Under the pieces are notes generated by a model. It was not told the origin of the DNA, searched no databases, and saw only the letters and a list, made by a program, of their open reading frames with translations. Of a stretch of 64,000 bases of DNA, positions 35,555 through 46,180 are shown piece by piece. The DNA comes from Icerya purchasi. Lineage: Eukaryota; Arthropoda; Insecta; Hemiptera; Monophlebidae. Where the stretch lies: NCBI GenBank assembly GCA_039619475.1, contig CM077116.1, forward strand, positions 149,313,088-149,377,087, given 5' to 3'. The position numbers were made by a program, and so were the translations under genes. Position 1 is the first letter of the stretch; every line of letters starts with the position of its first letter.

Positions 35555-35907
35555 TTTTTTTTTTTTTTTTTTTTACCCCCCCTTGAGTTTGCTACCAAAG
35601 AGCATTAGCCCAGCAAAAAGGAATAGATACATGGAATAGAATAGAAATTATATTTTTATTCTGTCGACAATGGAATCAAGGAACACCCCTAGGACAGGAA
35701 CAACAGAGTGAATAGGTAGAGAAAGAACATAAGAGGCGTTGAAAGGAGCAGGAAGACCAAGCTTTAAAAGATGATAATAAAGTAACTCACGCTCGCGAGA
35801 TAAACTGGAGCACTCGAAGAGCACGTGATTCGCATCACAAACATACTGGGAACCTTCAGGATCCAATGGACAAAAAGGAGATGCAGCCAAAGGAAAGCGA
35901 TTTAAAT
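35555..35907 (-). mobile_element. 5'-truncated LINE 3' end, antisense
   Basis: On the minus strand: an open frame (35648-35890) ending in a stop, a short 3' UTR and an A-tail (seen as 20 T at 35555-35574). The frame contains CDANHVLFECSSLSRER, the HxxxxC zinc-finger-like end that follows RNase H in I/R1/jockey-group LINEs. The copia reading is interrupted here (ends at about 35554, resumes at about 35908). A target duplication longer than TAGT could not be seen. Confidence 0.75.
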
Positions 35908-37350
35908 AGTATTGCCCAAATACTTAATAGAATAGTTGTAGACTAAGCTAAAACTGCATTTTTGGATTTAAATCTGTCTAAGTTTTTATGGACACTGAAA
36001 CTATTCAATATACTGCGTACACAATTAATCGATCTCCTACAGTTACAATTAATAAAAATAAAACACCTGCAGCATTATGACATGATAAGAAACTAGAATT
36101 TGATGAAAAGATGAAACCTTTTGGTACTGAATTATGTATTAGAGTATTCTAAAATAATTAGAAACTAGTACATTTAATGGATCAATTAAGAGAAAACTTG
36201 TTGGATATATGATTAATATGTATACATTTTGTAATGAAATTCAACATAATGTGGTAAACAATAGAGATACAAAATTTCTTAATTGGAATCAAATAGTTAC
36301 ATATAATTTCAATCAACAAGATAAGTCAAATAATAATGAACATAACACAAATTATTACAAAGACATAGATATTGTGGGAAATAAAAATCAAAATACAAAT
36401 GTTTATAATTTACTTAATAATAATAACAAAGATAGTAACCATAAAACTAAATGTGAAACTAAAATACCAAAGTATATAAATTATTGTGAATTATATGAAA
36501 TACATTTTGCAACACTGGATGAGATTCCAAGATTAAAGAAGCTAGTAATGATATAAAATGCAAAGAGATGATACAAAAGGAAGGTGATATTACTAATAAA
36601 GATAAAATTCGGTCCATTGTTGAAGATGAAGGTCAACACAGAATTTATGCTGTTTGGGTATTTAATAAAAACAAACTGTTAAATGCTACATCTTATAAGA
36701 AAGCAAAATTAGTGGCTAGAATAAAAATACATACAAAGATATTCATGTTTCAGTGGCAAACGCTGTTACTGTACGGCCCTTTATATCTACAGCAATTCAA
36801 AGTAACTACAAAATTTTCCAGTTAGATGTAAAATGCACATTTTTGAGTGAAAAACTGGAGGAAAGTATATTTATGATAATACATCTACTATGCAAAGATA
36901 AAATTTGTAAATTAAATCCATTTGTTGATTGAAGCAAAGTGCATATTGGAACAAATAAATTTAATAAAAAATTATTAAATGTAGTTTGAAAATATCAGAA
37001 ATTGATTATTGTTTACATGTAAAGGAAAATGTTTTCTAACATTTTAATCACAAGCAATAATGAAAAGGAAATAGCAGATGTTAAAGTATATTTAAAAAAT
37101 AGTTTTAAAATTAAGGTCGTAGAAGAAATGAAAGAATTTCTTGAAACAGAATTGTTATAATTGATGATGGTAGATTTAAACTAGTTCAGGCTAATAACAT
37201 AACTAAATTGTTAGAATATTTTGGATTTGAGAACTGAAAATTTAAAAATAGCATAAAAGAAATAAAAATGTACCTAGAATCATAAAAAATATGGACAAAT
37301 TCTAGGAAGCTTGTTATATATTATCCTGTGCTCACTTTTAATAGTTCATG

Positions 37351-38525
37351 AATAAGAAGCCTTTTAAGCTAAAATCTAGCTATTTCACGGCGGCTCGGTC
37401 CGCCGTGTCCACTTAATGTCACAAATAAAACATGATTGTTAATAAATAATGTATATATATATATACTAATAAAATTTGCAGCACTTGATTTCTCCATGAC
37501 TAGTATGTAAATATCATATTATCGGAACATCAAAAGAATATACACAAATAACCGACGACAAATAACAATTAATAAAAATATGTATAAAATTCTTCCGGCA
37601 AAAATAGATCTAATTTAAAAGTTGATGCGGGTATGCCGACAACACAATAGCTTTGACAACGTTAACTCTTCAAAGCAAAAGGGATCAATGAATAAATCAC
37701 CAAACAACCAAAAGACTCGCTAAAACCTCGGTAGTCGATCAGCTGTCAGTACTGCCCGACCAGTTGCAATCACATTATTCTTATCAAACGCGTAATTTTC
37801 CCAAAATTACGTCGCTTCCGTTTGGCAGTATCTCCGCGTCTAACCTTTGTTGATTTACGTTATATTTTAATTGTGTTGGTGCGGCGTCGGAATTAGATTC
37901 CAACTTCCCAACCATTCGAACCATTTATCAACTACATTACTTTATCCGGTTCAAACATTACTCAAGAAATATTGTATATATACGAAATACTATGCTGAGT
38001 GTTGATCTATAAGAAATAAGATAAAAATATAAAATTTAATCCATGTTTTTCATTTCCCACAGCGTAGTAGAACCAGAATTCCAAACACAAAATCAGAATT
38101 TTATTTACGTTACTCAATGGTAGGCTCATGATAATATAAATATGTGGATTAGACCAGAATGCTTTACAGTTAATACATTAAGTTTAAGACAGTTTCACTA
38201 ATATACGTGTTAGTGCAATAAAACGATTATTAAGATATTTAAATAACATCAGAACTTATCATATATCCTAGACAAATGCGAAGTGTAATTTGTCAATGAC
38301 AGGTTTTGTTGATGGAAGTCGGGATGGAACAGAAGATAGGAAGGCACATTAGGTGTTTGTTAATGTTTCATGAGAATGTATCATCTTGGAAGACTATTTT
38401 CTTAGCCAGTTTTCACTCTCCTCTCTTATCTATATATATTTTTTTTTATGAAATTACGGGTGTTAGTGACACCTAATTCGGTGTACATTCGGAAAACACT
38501 ACCGCTAGAGCATTAGGCTTTTATT
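37351..38525. other. Intergenic, right of the copia fossil
   Basis: AT-rich with a (TA)n stretch near 37450. No coding or repeat family recognised; a sequence GACTCGCTAAAACC...GTCAGTACTGCCC near 37710-37760 is less AT-rich but unassigned. Confidence 0.45.
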
Positions 38526-38529
38526 TTCT

Positions 38530-38880
38530 TTGTTTTTTTTAGAGGTAAATTTAATTCAACGAGAAAAACATGGAAACTTTTTCCGCACGTCATGGGATTA
38601 TTTTTCCCAACGGGAAACTCTCTACGGTCACGAATCCAATGTTGAAATAAAAACCAAAAGACCAAATCATATTTATCGAAAAAACGTGCATGTTTTTACG
38701 TTATATCCGGATACAAATGAATTCAACAATAAAAAAATACTTTGGATCACAACTAACATCTACAAAACACAAAAATATTCGAAAAACGGCTTTGAAACCG
38801 CATGCTGTTCTAAATGTTTTATAAAACGGGCGATGCGGCGACTAGAACAATGTGTTGCAACGAGGTTCTCATTCGACTAG
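38530..38880 (+). CDS. Unrecognised 116-codon open frame
   Basis: Open for 116 codons with a balanced composition for this AT-rich region (Cys, His, Trp, Arg present; ends CCSKCFIKRAMRRLEQC). It is preceded by TTTTTTTTAGAG, which could be a splice acceptor at about 38542, so it might be an exon. I recognise no family. The final third runs up to a dispersed repeat copy that starts at about 38845. May be a piece of an unknown transposon protein. Confidence 0.25.
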   Translation: MFFLEVNLIQREKHGNFFRTSWDYFSQRETLYGHESNVEIKTKRPNHIYRKNVHVFTLYPDTNEFNNKKILWITTNIYKTQKYSKNGFETACCSKCFIKRAMRRLEQCVATRFSFD

Positions 38881-39280
38881 ATACATGTAATAAACACAAA
38901 AAACAATTAACAAAGGATAAGTATAACGTTTTAGAACCTACGTAGATCACCGCACTAGTTGCCCTGCCTGATTTTAACGGGATTTTTATAATTTTCTCTC
39001 AGTTCAATGCAATTCGACACATCGTACGGATGCGTTTTTACTTCAAGCACATGTCAATATCTTAGCTTTCGACTACTACCACGCAGACTCTATCCGATGC
39101 GACTGCTCGTATAAACGTGCAAGGGGTTTTTTAATTTTGGCCGAAAAAGCATCCTTGACACAACCATATATCGCCGACAGATCAGTGATGAATTAATAGA
39201 ATATCAGAAAATATTTTTTAACTCAAATACCGCCAAAAGATAGCGCTACAAGTGCCAAAAATACGTCTCAATATATATAT
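38845..39280 (+). repeat. Dispersed unclassified repeat family R1, copy A
   Basis: Shares with 48305-48714, in order: AGAACAATGTGTT, ATCACCGCACTAG, CCTGCCTG, GGCACATGTCA-like, TTTCGAC, CACTACCACG, TATCAGAAAATATTTT, AAAAGATAGCGCTA and a terminal CAATATATA. Overall similarity is moderate, so both are old. No coding. Confidence 0.75.
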
Positions 39281-39374
39281 ATATATACGTATCTTCTTTT
39301 TTTTCCATCCTATTCTCAAATGATAATTGTTGACTTAACTATGTTGCTTCGCTCACTATTTCTATAATGATTAT

Positions 39375-39975
39375 TATTTATCTATATTTCTCTCTGGGTT
39401 ATAGGTTTAGTTAATATTTTAGTTTTTAGGGTGTTAATAGATAGTTCAACTTTTGATTCTTTCGTGTCTATCTCTATCAACATATCCTCCAGGTTTTCTA
39501 AGGAAGAAGAAAGAAGAATAATGTCATCTACAAATCTCAAATTTGATAATTTCTTGCCACTTACCTGTCTTAACTTATGGACGCCAAACACGGATACTGA
39601 ACACAAAAGTTATAAATAAACTAAGGATAACACAAAACACACTAGAAAGATCAATGCTTAATATGGAGTCAAGAGATTGAATTAAAATAATAAAAAATAA
39701 AACGACTTTTAGGGGTAATAATATTGATGTTACAAGGAATAAGTGGGAATGGAGTGGCCATGTAGTAAGATTAATAGATGACCGCTGGACATGTAAGTCC
39801 ACTTCTTTCACATTGCAGACGGAAACGAGGTCATCAAAGAGGTAGATGGAAAGATGAAGTAAATCAATTTTTAAATAATAGTCATTTTGAAAAAATAACA
39901 AATAATAGATCAGAATTGGAACGATTAAGGGATACCTTTGCTCTTCACGGGCCGAGGAAATTTGATTTATAATTG
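39375..39975. pseudogene. LINE fragment with 5' inversion (twin-primed structure)
   Basis: Minus strand 39382-39565 encodes an RT active-site segment (NLRFVDDIILLSSSLENLEDM ending in LKTKIL). Plus strand from about 39567 encodes the downstream part of the same kind of protein: VINKLRITQNTLERSML, then WEWSGHVVR (about 39746), RGRWKDEV (within 39778-39972) and RDTFALHGPRKFDL before the stop at 39970-39972. The two halves meet head to head near 39565, the arrangement produced when a LINE inserts with an inverted 5' part. Same clade as the LINE at 10.7-12.7 kb. Confidence 0.75.
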
Positions 39976-40041
39976 TTTTTCGTATAATATTTTAAAAATA
40001 TATAATTTTCTCAACAAAGGTATTTTGAATTTGAATTCTGA

Positions 40042-40160
40042 ATATATATATTGATACGGATTCGGTATTTACGGCGCTATCTAGCGATGATGTCGAGCTA
40101 GAAATTATTCTCCGATTAAAATCATTAATTTTCGATCTCTCGGCATCATCGTATTGTTCG
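40042..40160 (-). repeat. Repeat family R1, partial copy C (inverted)
   Basis: Starts ATATTGATACGGATTCGGTA, matching the reverse complement of the right end of copies A and B (ATATTGATACGGATTTGGTA in B), followed by GCGCTATC and GAGCTAGAAA blocks. Similarity is lost after about 110 bp. Copies A and C face each other around the LINE at 39.4-40.0 kb. Confidence 0.65.
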
Positions 40161-41100
40161 TTGTCGGTGGAGAATACAGCCGGGATATTTACACGACCGA
40201 ATAGGTAATTTCCGATATTTTGTCGAATTTCTCGGCTCGGGAAGTGTTAAGGGGTTGTGTAAATGTCCTGGTATGTGCGGTCTGCGACAGCAGGATAGTG
40301 TCTGTCGGCCGCGTGAGCCGTGTGTGAAGATTAGCTCTGTAGCGGCTATATGTTATTAATTGATAAGGATTCGGTAATGTACCATTAGTTTAGAATAAAA
40401 TATAGAGCCGATTGTTGCGAAAGTTTTGTCTTCGTTTTATGTGTTAATCTTGTTGTGCGGTTAATTACCTGAGTTACTGTTTAATTAGGTACGAAACGAG
40501 TCGTGGTTCAACAACCGTTAACACTAGTCAAAAGTACGTTAAACTAGTCGCCGTATTGTAATTGTACGTGTATTATTATATGGAAGCATGCCGTTTGTGA
40601 GGCAATTTTGGCCGAATTTCTAAGAAAACTCGTTTATTTTTTCGGGTACACGCGACCACAGTCATTTTTTTATGTGAATTTAGGTTTTTTTTTTACCGAA
40701 TATATGCGTTTTTAAGGCAAGTTGCATTTAACTGAACACGTGCTACGGTGCCATCTTCCACGACGGAAAAAGTATGAGTGTGATGTAAAAGTGGGTTCGC
40801 GAAATTATTTTTTTTGTTTCATATTAATCGTTTGGTGAAAGAAGTATTCTTCGTAATAAATCGAATATAAAAGCCTAAGCTCTGCCGAGAGCGAATCAGT
40901 TTCGTGACTCGAGGGATCACTGGCACCCGTTAAGATACATTTCGTGTTTTTTTATAATTTTCTTTTGATCGCAAATAAAGTTTTTTTTGCCTCCAAATGA
41001 GAAGTAAAAACATCGATTCATAACAACAAGGAGTAAAAAGAGAAAACCCCTCAAATCGTAACATTGGCTTCCCGGAAAAGGGACAGGAAGGTCTTGAAAT
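40161..41100. other. Intergenic, GC-richer unassigned region
   Basis: Contains CpG-bearing sequence (CGGCCGCGTGAGCCGTG near 40308) unlike the surrounding AT-rich DNA, and a second TTGATAAGGATTCGGTA at about 40367 similar to the one at 40053. No coding frame. Could be an untranslated first exon or a transposon terminal region; not decided. Confidence 0.35.
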
Positions 41101-41103
41101 CGT

Positions 41104-41160
41104 AACAACATATATATACTAGCTGATACCCACGGCTTCGCCTGTGTATTAATACTCGTT
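41104..41160. repeat. Insect-type repeat end 'CTAGCTGATACCC...GGCTTCGCC'
   Basis: TACTAGCTGATACCCACGG followed by CTTCGCCTGTGT resembles a widespread insect repeat terminus (CTAGCTG.tacCCGCGGCTTCGCCCGCG) usually preceded by TA repeats, as here. From memory of the motif only; the element type is not certain. Confidence 0.5.
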
Positions 41161-41671
41161 TAAATCTGTACTTGGAAATTCAACAAAATTTTTTGTTTTA
41201 TCTGGAATTATATTTATGTAAAGATTCTTTCTCTCCTTTGGGGGAAACATGGTCATCACTGTCCAACAAAAAGTGGTATTCATGTTTCACGTTTATCTGA
41301 AGATTATCGGTCTTTGTTCTAACAAAAAGCTTCGTACAACTAAACAGCACACCCAGCCATAATGTTGAAGGAGACGAGTTATTCCACAGTGACCTCCCAT
41401 AATTACACATTTAAGAGTACATATTCCCTCTCATCTTTCGACCTCTTCGTCTCGAGTATTTTATTAAAATTGCTTCATTACCACTACAGCAAACTACAGT
41501 ATTTGCGTAAGAATTTCAAATTGGAGTATAAATAGCAATCTCGGTAGCAAATATTAAAAATTCCGTTTCAGGGTTTTTTATTTCTCTGTAAAAAATAATA
41601 AAAAACTCTACTGTTTTTTTAACTCTCTGCAATGAATACAGCAGCTAGGCTTAGATCATTCATTAAAGCAA

Positions 41672-42205
41672 AAAAAAATAAAATGCTTTTTTACAAAAAA
41701 TAAATACCGACTTCAAGGTTTATTATACAAATTTAAAGATGCACTAAAAAGTAAAAAATAATTACTCCCGATAAAATATATATATCAGAGTGATATAACT
41801 TAAGGTGATATCGTAATTCTTATACAACATTAATTTTTTGGCGTTGGCATCAAATTCATATTAAAAGAATAATTAAAAACTGCATTAAATGTTGATTAAA
41901 TTGTTCCTAACATGAATTTAATTCCAACTCCAAAAAGTTAATGTTGTATAAGAATTACGATATCACCTTAAGTTATATCACTCTGATATATATATTTTAT
42001 CGGGAGTAATTATTTTTTACTTTTTAGTGCATCTTTAAATTTGTATAATAAACCTTGAAGTCGGTATTTATTTTTTGTAAAAAAGCATTTTATTTTTTAC
42101 TTTTTAGTGCATCTTTAAATTTGTATAATAAACCTCGAAGTCGGTATTTATTTTTGGTAAAGAAGCATTTTATTTTTTACTTTTTAGTGCATTTTTATTC
42201 AATTA
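41672..42205. repeat. Palindromic (foldback) repeat, copy 2, near-perfect arms
   Basis: Left arm 41672-41833 and right arm 41938-42099 are almost perfect reverse complements (about 160 bp each) around a loop of about 104 bp. The right arm is followed by further copies of its outer part: an 80-82 bp unit (ACTTTTTAGTGCATCTTTAA ... AAGTCGGTATTTA) starts at about 42008, 42087 and 42169 (third copy partial). Related to the diverged copy at 16255-16680. No coding. Confidence 0.9.
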
Positions 42206-42299
42206 AATTAAAACATTTTAATAAGAACAGATATTTCCACGGTAAGAACAGCAAAAGCTACATTTCCATGGTAATTTTTGCAAATTTATAGTATTTTAA

Positions 42300-42575
42300 G
42301 TCAATAAATCTAATCCGACGGTGAAAACAATCATGAATGAAAAGCATCCAAAAAGCTTCAATCTCCCGCATTATTAAGGATAACTCAAAAATTATCGGTC
42401 AGATCTTGATCAAATTTAAATGGGACCACATGACAAACACTACCTTTCAAATAAAAGAAGAATCATCAAAATCGGTTCATCTAGAAGAAAGTTCTGTGGT
42501 AACACACATAAAAAAAAAAAAAAAAAAAAAACAGTCGAATTGAATACCTCCTCCTTTTTTGAAGTCGGTTAAAAA
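42300..42575 (+). repeat. LINE-like 3' end or related insect repeat tail
   Basis: Contains ATTATCGGTCAGATCTTGAT, ATGACAAACACTACCTTTCA, ATCATCAAAATCGGTTCATC, an A run (42510-42531) and ends CCTCCTTTTTTGAAGTCGGT at about 42549-42570. I recognise this block order as a very common insect repeat tail, probably from a non-LTR retrotransposon 3' region, but cannot fix the family without a search. Confidence 0.55.
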
Positions 42576-42579
42576 GAGA

Positions 42580-43770
42580 AGTAATGGGCGCGACGTATTT
42601 ACTTACGTCAGAAATTAATAAAATGTTATTTAAAGATTTACCATAGCAATCATTTTATTTAAATTTTAATTAATGAATTTTTCGGTTTTGAATGCACTAA
42701 AGATATGATCACCACCAATAACACACTAAACTATCGCTTTCAATTTAATTCTTTTTCGCAAAATATCAATATTCAATGCGAAATTTGTTGTTGTTATGAA
42801 ATCATGTGACAGCAGAACTGTTGAACTGAACGTCACATCGTGGCGTCGTTTTTTATTGTTTCCGACTTTTTCGGTGTATTTTTCCAAAATTTTCTTTCAT
42901 GCAAACGGAACTTGGTTTGTAGAGGACGCAAAAGCGAGTTTATAGATGTAGACGAAAGAGACATTGTAAAAGTTGATTAAGTGATTATAAATTGACGGAA
43001 TCAAATAAATTGTTTAAATCTAATTTTTTCCAAAAATCGAGAGTACTATTTGAACAGATGTAATTGAAAGTTGAACAGAATTTTAAGAAGAAAAAAAAGG
43101 CTTACCCGAAGGAAAGAACAGACGGAATTAAAATCAAGAAAGTATGAAGTTAAGAATGAAAAGGAATTACATGCTGAAATTCAAAGAGATTTTTTCGTTC
43201 GACAGTTGAGTTAGTCATAGATCACCAAAGGAAAACGTGTCGGAAACCTCAGCATTCTTAAGTTTGCTAACTGTCTCCGAGCTGAAAGAACATACGTTTA
43301 AATTTTTTGTATTTTATAATATAGCATAAAAAACTATACACTTTTTGACAGCAAATACGCAATTGTTTAAACAATTCAAACATCTGGTAGAAGGCAAAAG
43401 TATTATATTATCAGCAATGTAGCTTGAATTAATCGTCTTAATCGCAAGGTAAATAGCGTGACTTTCAACATTGTTTATATAAGAGTCGCAACTTGCTCAC
43501 GAATATGCTATTTTTAGCAGTCGTTGGCCTACAAAGTGAATTTATGTGATTGAAATTTAAATTAGCCAGTCATCTGTCCCCAACTATTTATTGAATACGT
43601 CAGTCCTCATGATCTACGAATTTCTTTCTCAGATAATCGAATTGTTTAATGTTATTCGCAAACGCGTGAAATAATAATAATAAATAATTTCGTAACGGAG
43701 TAGTAAACTTGGAACAAATGTTCTTAAACGTATAGAGACCATTCTATCAAAAATATTTAATACTATTATA
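42580..43770. other. Intergenic, nothing recognised
   Basis: AT-rich with some GA-rich patches. No gene or repeat family identified. Confidence 0.45.
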
Positions 43771-43777
43771 AGATAAT

Positions 43778-43780
<3 letters not shown>

Positions 43781-43830
<50 letters not shown>
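43781..43830. repeat. (CA)n(TA)n compound microsatellite
   Basis: 15 CA units followed by 10 TA units, abutting repeat family R2 copy 1. Confidence 0.95.
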
Positions 43831-44200
43831 AACTCGGCCATTTGGCCTCGCAAGGGGCTGTGCCCTTTGACCCCGGAAGCTTTCATTTCTGTCTCATTCT
43901 CTTCTATACTTTGTATAAAATGATTAAAATTTACAACGTAATTCTTACTGGCATCAACACACAAAAAAAAACATAATCACAAAAATCCTATCCTAACATT
44001 TAATTTTCATTATATAAAATTAAAACACTTTTTCGTTACATATTTCGTTACATAAAATTGTGACATTTTTTAAATAACAATAACAAAAATGCTATAAAAC
44101 ATAACAAACGTTACATAAAATTGGAACATTTTGCGTTACATAATATTGGGATATTTTTTCTAATGGGAGGTAGCCTAAAAATTACGTTGTAATTAATATA
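43831..44200 (+). repeat. Dispersed unclassified repeat family R2, copy 1
   Basis: Starts AACTCGGCCATTTGGCCTCG just after a TA repeat; then GGGGCTGTGCCC, CTTCTATACTTTGTATAAAA, AACGTAATTCT, AACAAACGTTACATAAAATT and GGTAGCCTAAAAATTACGTT. The same blocks in the same order occur at 46183-46428, also after a TA repeat. AACGTAATTC inside and AATTACGTT at the end are inverted. Confidence 0.8.
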
Positions 44201-45496
44201 CATACACACACACCAAAAAGGATGGGTACAGCTAGTGAAGTGTTAACTTTAGAAAAAAAAGAAAAAAACGAAATTTTAAGTGACACGTTTAGTCCGGTCA
44301 TTTTATTATTTAAATATTTCAAATTTGGTAAATTATATTTGTATTTTCAAAATGGAAAATAAAATACGAGTACATTTCATATGCGAGAATTTTTTTTAAG
44401 TATTTTTACTTACAGGGATTTAGAGTTTTCGTAACATAAACCAATTTAAAAAAAAAACTTTATTTCCCCTTGCGAGACTCGGGATGCAACTGTTTCATAC
44501 ACCTTTTTGTAGACTTGTTCCGTGTTTACTTAAAATATAAATATTAAAAATGTTCTTTCTCACTGCCAACCGCTTCTATCTAATTTAATAAGCATCAAGA
44601 ATAGTTAAATTATGCACAGAGTTAAAAATATACAATCGCATAGTATTGTAATCACATTTATTTTTAATCAATATTAAGTAACGTGAAATAATTACTGAAT
44701 AAACAAAGTTCTAATTCACAGTAACAGTTTCTTACATTACTTTTAAAAATATAATTATACAATTTTGATAAATACTTTTTAATACTGAAAATTTATACAA
44801 CACTCGAAGTATACACAATTATTCTTAAATGACTGATGAAGGTTACCGGAAAATATTAAATAAAAAACAACTTAAATATCGTACCACCAAAAAAAATATC
44901 GGACGACTAGATAGTTTGTATATACAGAGCTAATTAAAACTTGTATAATTGAAAAGATTATAACAAATGTGTCGTAACTGATTCATTTTAGTTGATATCA
45001 CAACCATTCTTTTTTCCAGTCTTGTTACGTTGTACGCAGCATTGTTATTAACGAAATATAAAATAATATACCGTTTTTTTTTTTTTACTTTATTTGAAAA
45101 TTACATGTGGGCATTCTGATTTTGATAAAAAATAAAATGAAAATTTATTTGGAAATTACGAACTTCATTATTTGTTATTCGTTCGCACTTAATTTTAAAC
45201 TAAACAATTTTTATACGGCGTTTAAATGTAAGAATTATGGAAATAAGCGTTTGTTAATCTTCTCAATCTTCTTAGTAGTCTATTCTAAAGAAAATAAAAA
45301 TCTACTTCAGTTTTAGTAAGTTTTACAAACAAGTTCATGTACATATTGGTAATAAAGGTGAATGCCGCGATAGGGGAAAAAAAAAAAAAAACAACAAAAG
45401 AAAAACCAAAAAAAACTTGATCACACGATTTGTTTACTTATAAATAAAATACTGATTGCTAAAAACTACGCGCATATTACATAATTCGATTTTATT
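44201..45496. other. PPM1L 3' flank, AT-rich
   Basis: Probably contains the PPM1L 3' UTR on the minus strand; I could not choose a poly(A) signal. T run at 45074-45086 and A run at 45378-45392. Confidence 0.4.
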
Positions 45497-45916
45497 TTAA
45501 AACGACTCACTTTTAATCACATGTAATGAACCCTCCCCGTTAGCGCTATTCAACCAATCGTGTTTCGACAAGTCTATTATTAATACTGTAATATTATCGG
45601 CCGAACCTTTATAATACGCTTGTAGCGTAATACTTTTCGCACCGTATAGTGGTTCATGCAAATGCTCTTTTATGAAAGCAACTGCTTCTTCGTTAGTAAA
45701 TGTATCCCATAAGCCATCCGAAGCGAAAATTAAAAATTGCGGCTTGTGATCAGACAAGTCGAATGTTAAAATATCTGGGTCAGCAATTACCAAATTTCTA
45801 TCTTTTAACGGATAATCGCCTAACGCTCGGGAAGTAGCCAATATGCCGGCGACCCTCCAAACTCCGTTAAATGTAATGAAACCGCCAGAATCTTGAATAC
45901 GTTTTTTTTCACGCAT
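45497..45916 (-). CDS. PPM1L: PPM1L exon 4 (terminal)
   Basis: Begins [13 protein letters not shown] after CATTTAG and ends in TAA at 45497-45499. Holds the [22 protein letters not shown] and DNITVLII motifs. Separated from exon 3 by a 6.7-kb intron full of repeats. Confidence 0.93.
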   Translation of the reverse strand: MREKKRIQDSGGFITFNGVWRVAGILATSRALGDYPLKDRNLVIADPDILTFDLSDHKPQFLIFASDGLWDTFTNEEAVAFIKEHLHEPLYGAKSITLQAYYKGSADNITVLIIDLSKHDWLNSANGEGSLHVIKSESF

Positions 45917-46138
45917 CTAAATGGATAAATGGATAAAAAATAATTAAACTTCAAATAAAAAAACATCTTAATGATATTCGGCGGTACAAAGTTCCGAGAT
46001 TTTATTTTAAAACATAAAAAAGCACAAAATTACTCCAGATTGTGAAGAATGCCGGATCGTTTATAGTCCATTGTTCTGCATTTTTTAACAAAAACTGATT
46101 ATTGGCATCATTTTTGTGCCGTAAGTAAAATAGGACGA

Positions 46139-46180
<42 letters not shown>

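Larger units (their letters stand above)
33180..37350 (+). pseudogene. copia-type (Ty1/copia) retrotransposon fossil, split by four insertions
   Basis: Segments 33180-33566, 34573-34751, 35101-35179, 35522-35554 and about 35908-37350 read, in order, as one degraded copia polyprotein: protease-flank region (IVPSLEQNLVSVKEINKHGY), integrase (FITLIDDYSYFSV; EYTSNEFLECIYSLK), LNLSKFLWT, the KLVGY region, then reverse transcriptase (FISTAIQSNYKIFQLDVK; ILITSNNEKEI; ILGSLLYI). Stops and small indels occur throughout; a duplicated GAGGAAAA lies at about 35112-35127. No long terminal repeats were found, so the copy is truncated at both ends or its LTRs have decayed. This is a cellular retrotransposon relic, not an active element. 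Confidence 0.82.

Noticed and set aside
43629..43964. 111-codon minus-strand frame
   Set aside because: Created by reading through the CA/TA microsatellite (Ile-Tyr and Cys-Val repeats).
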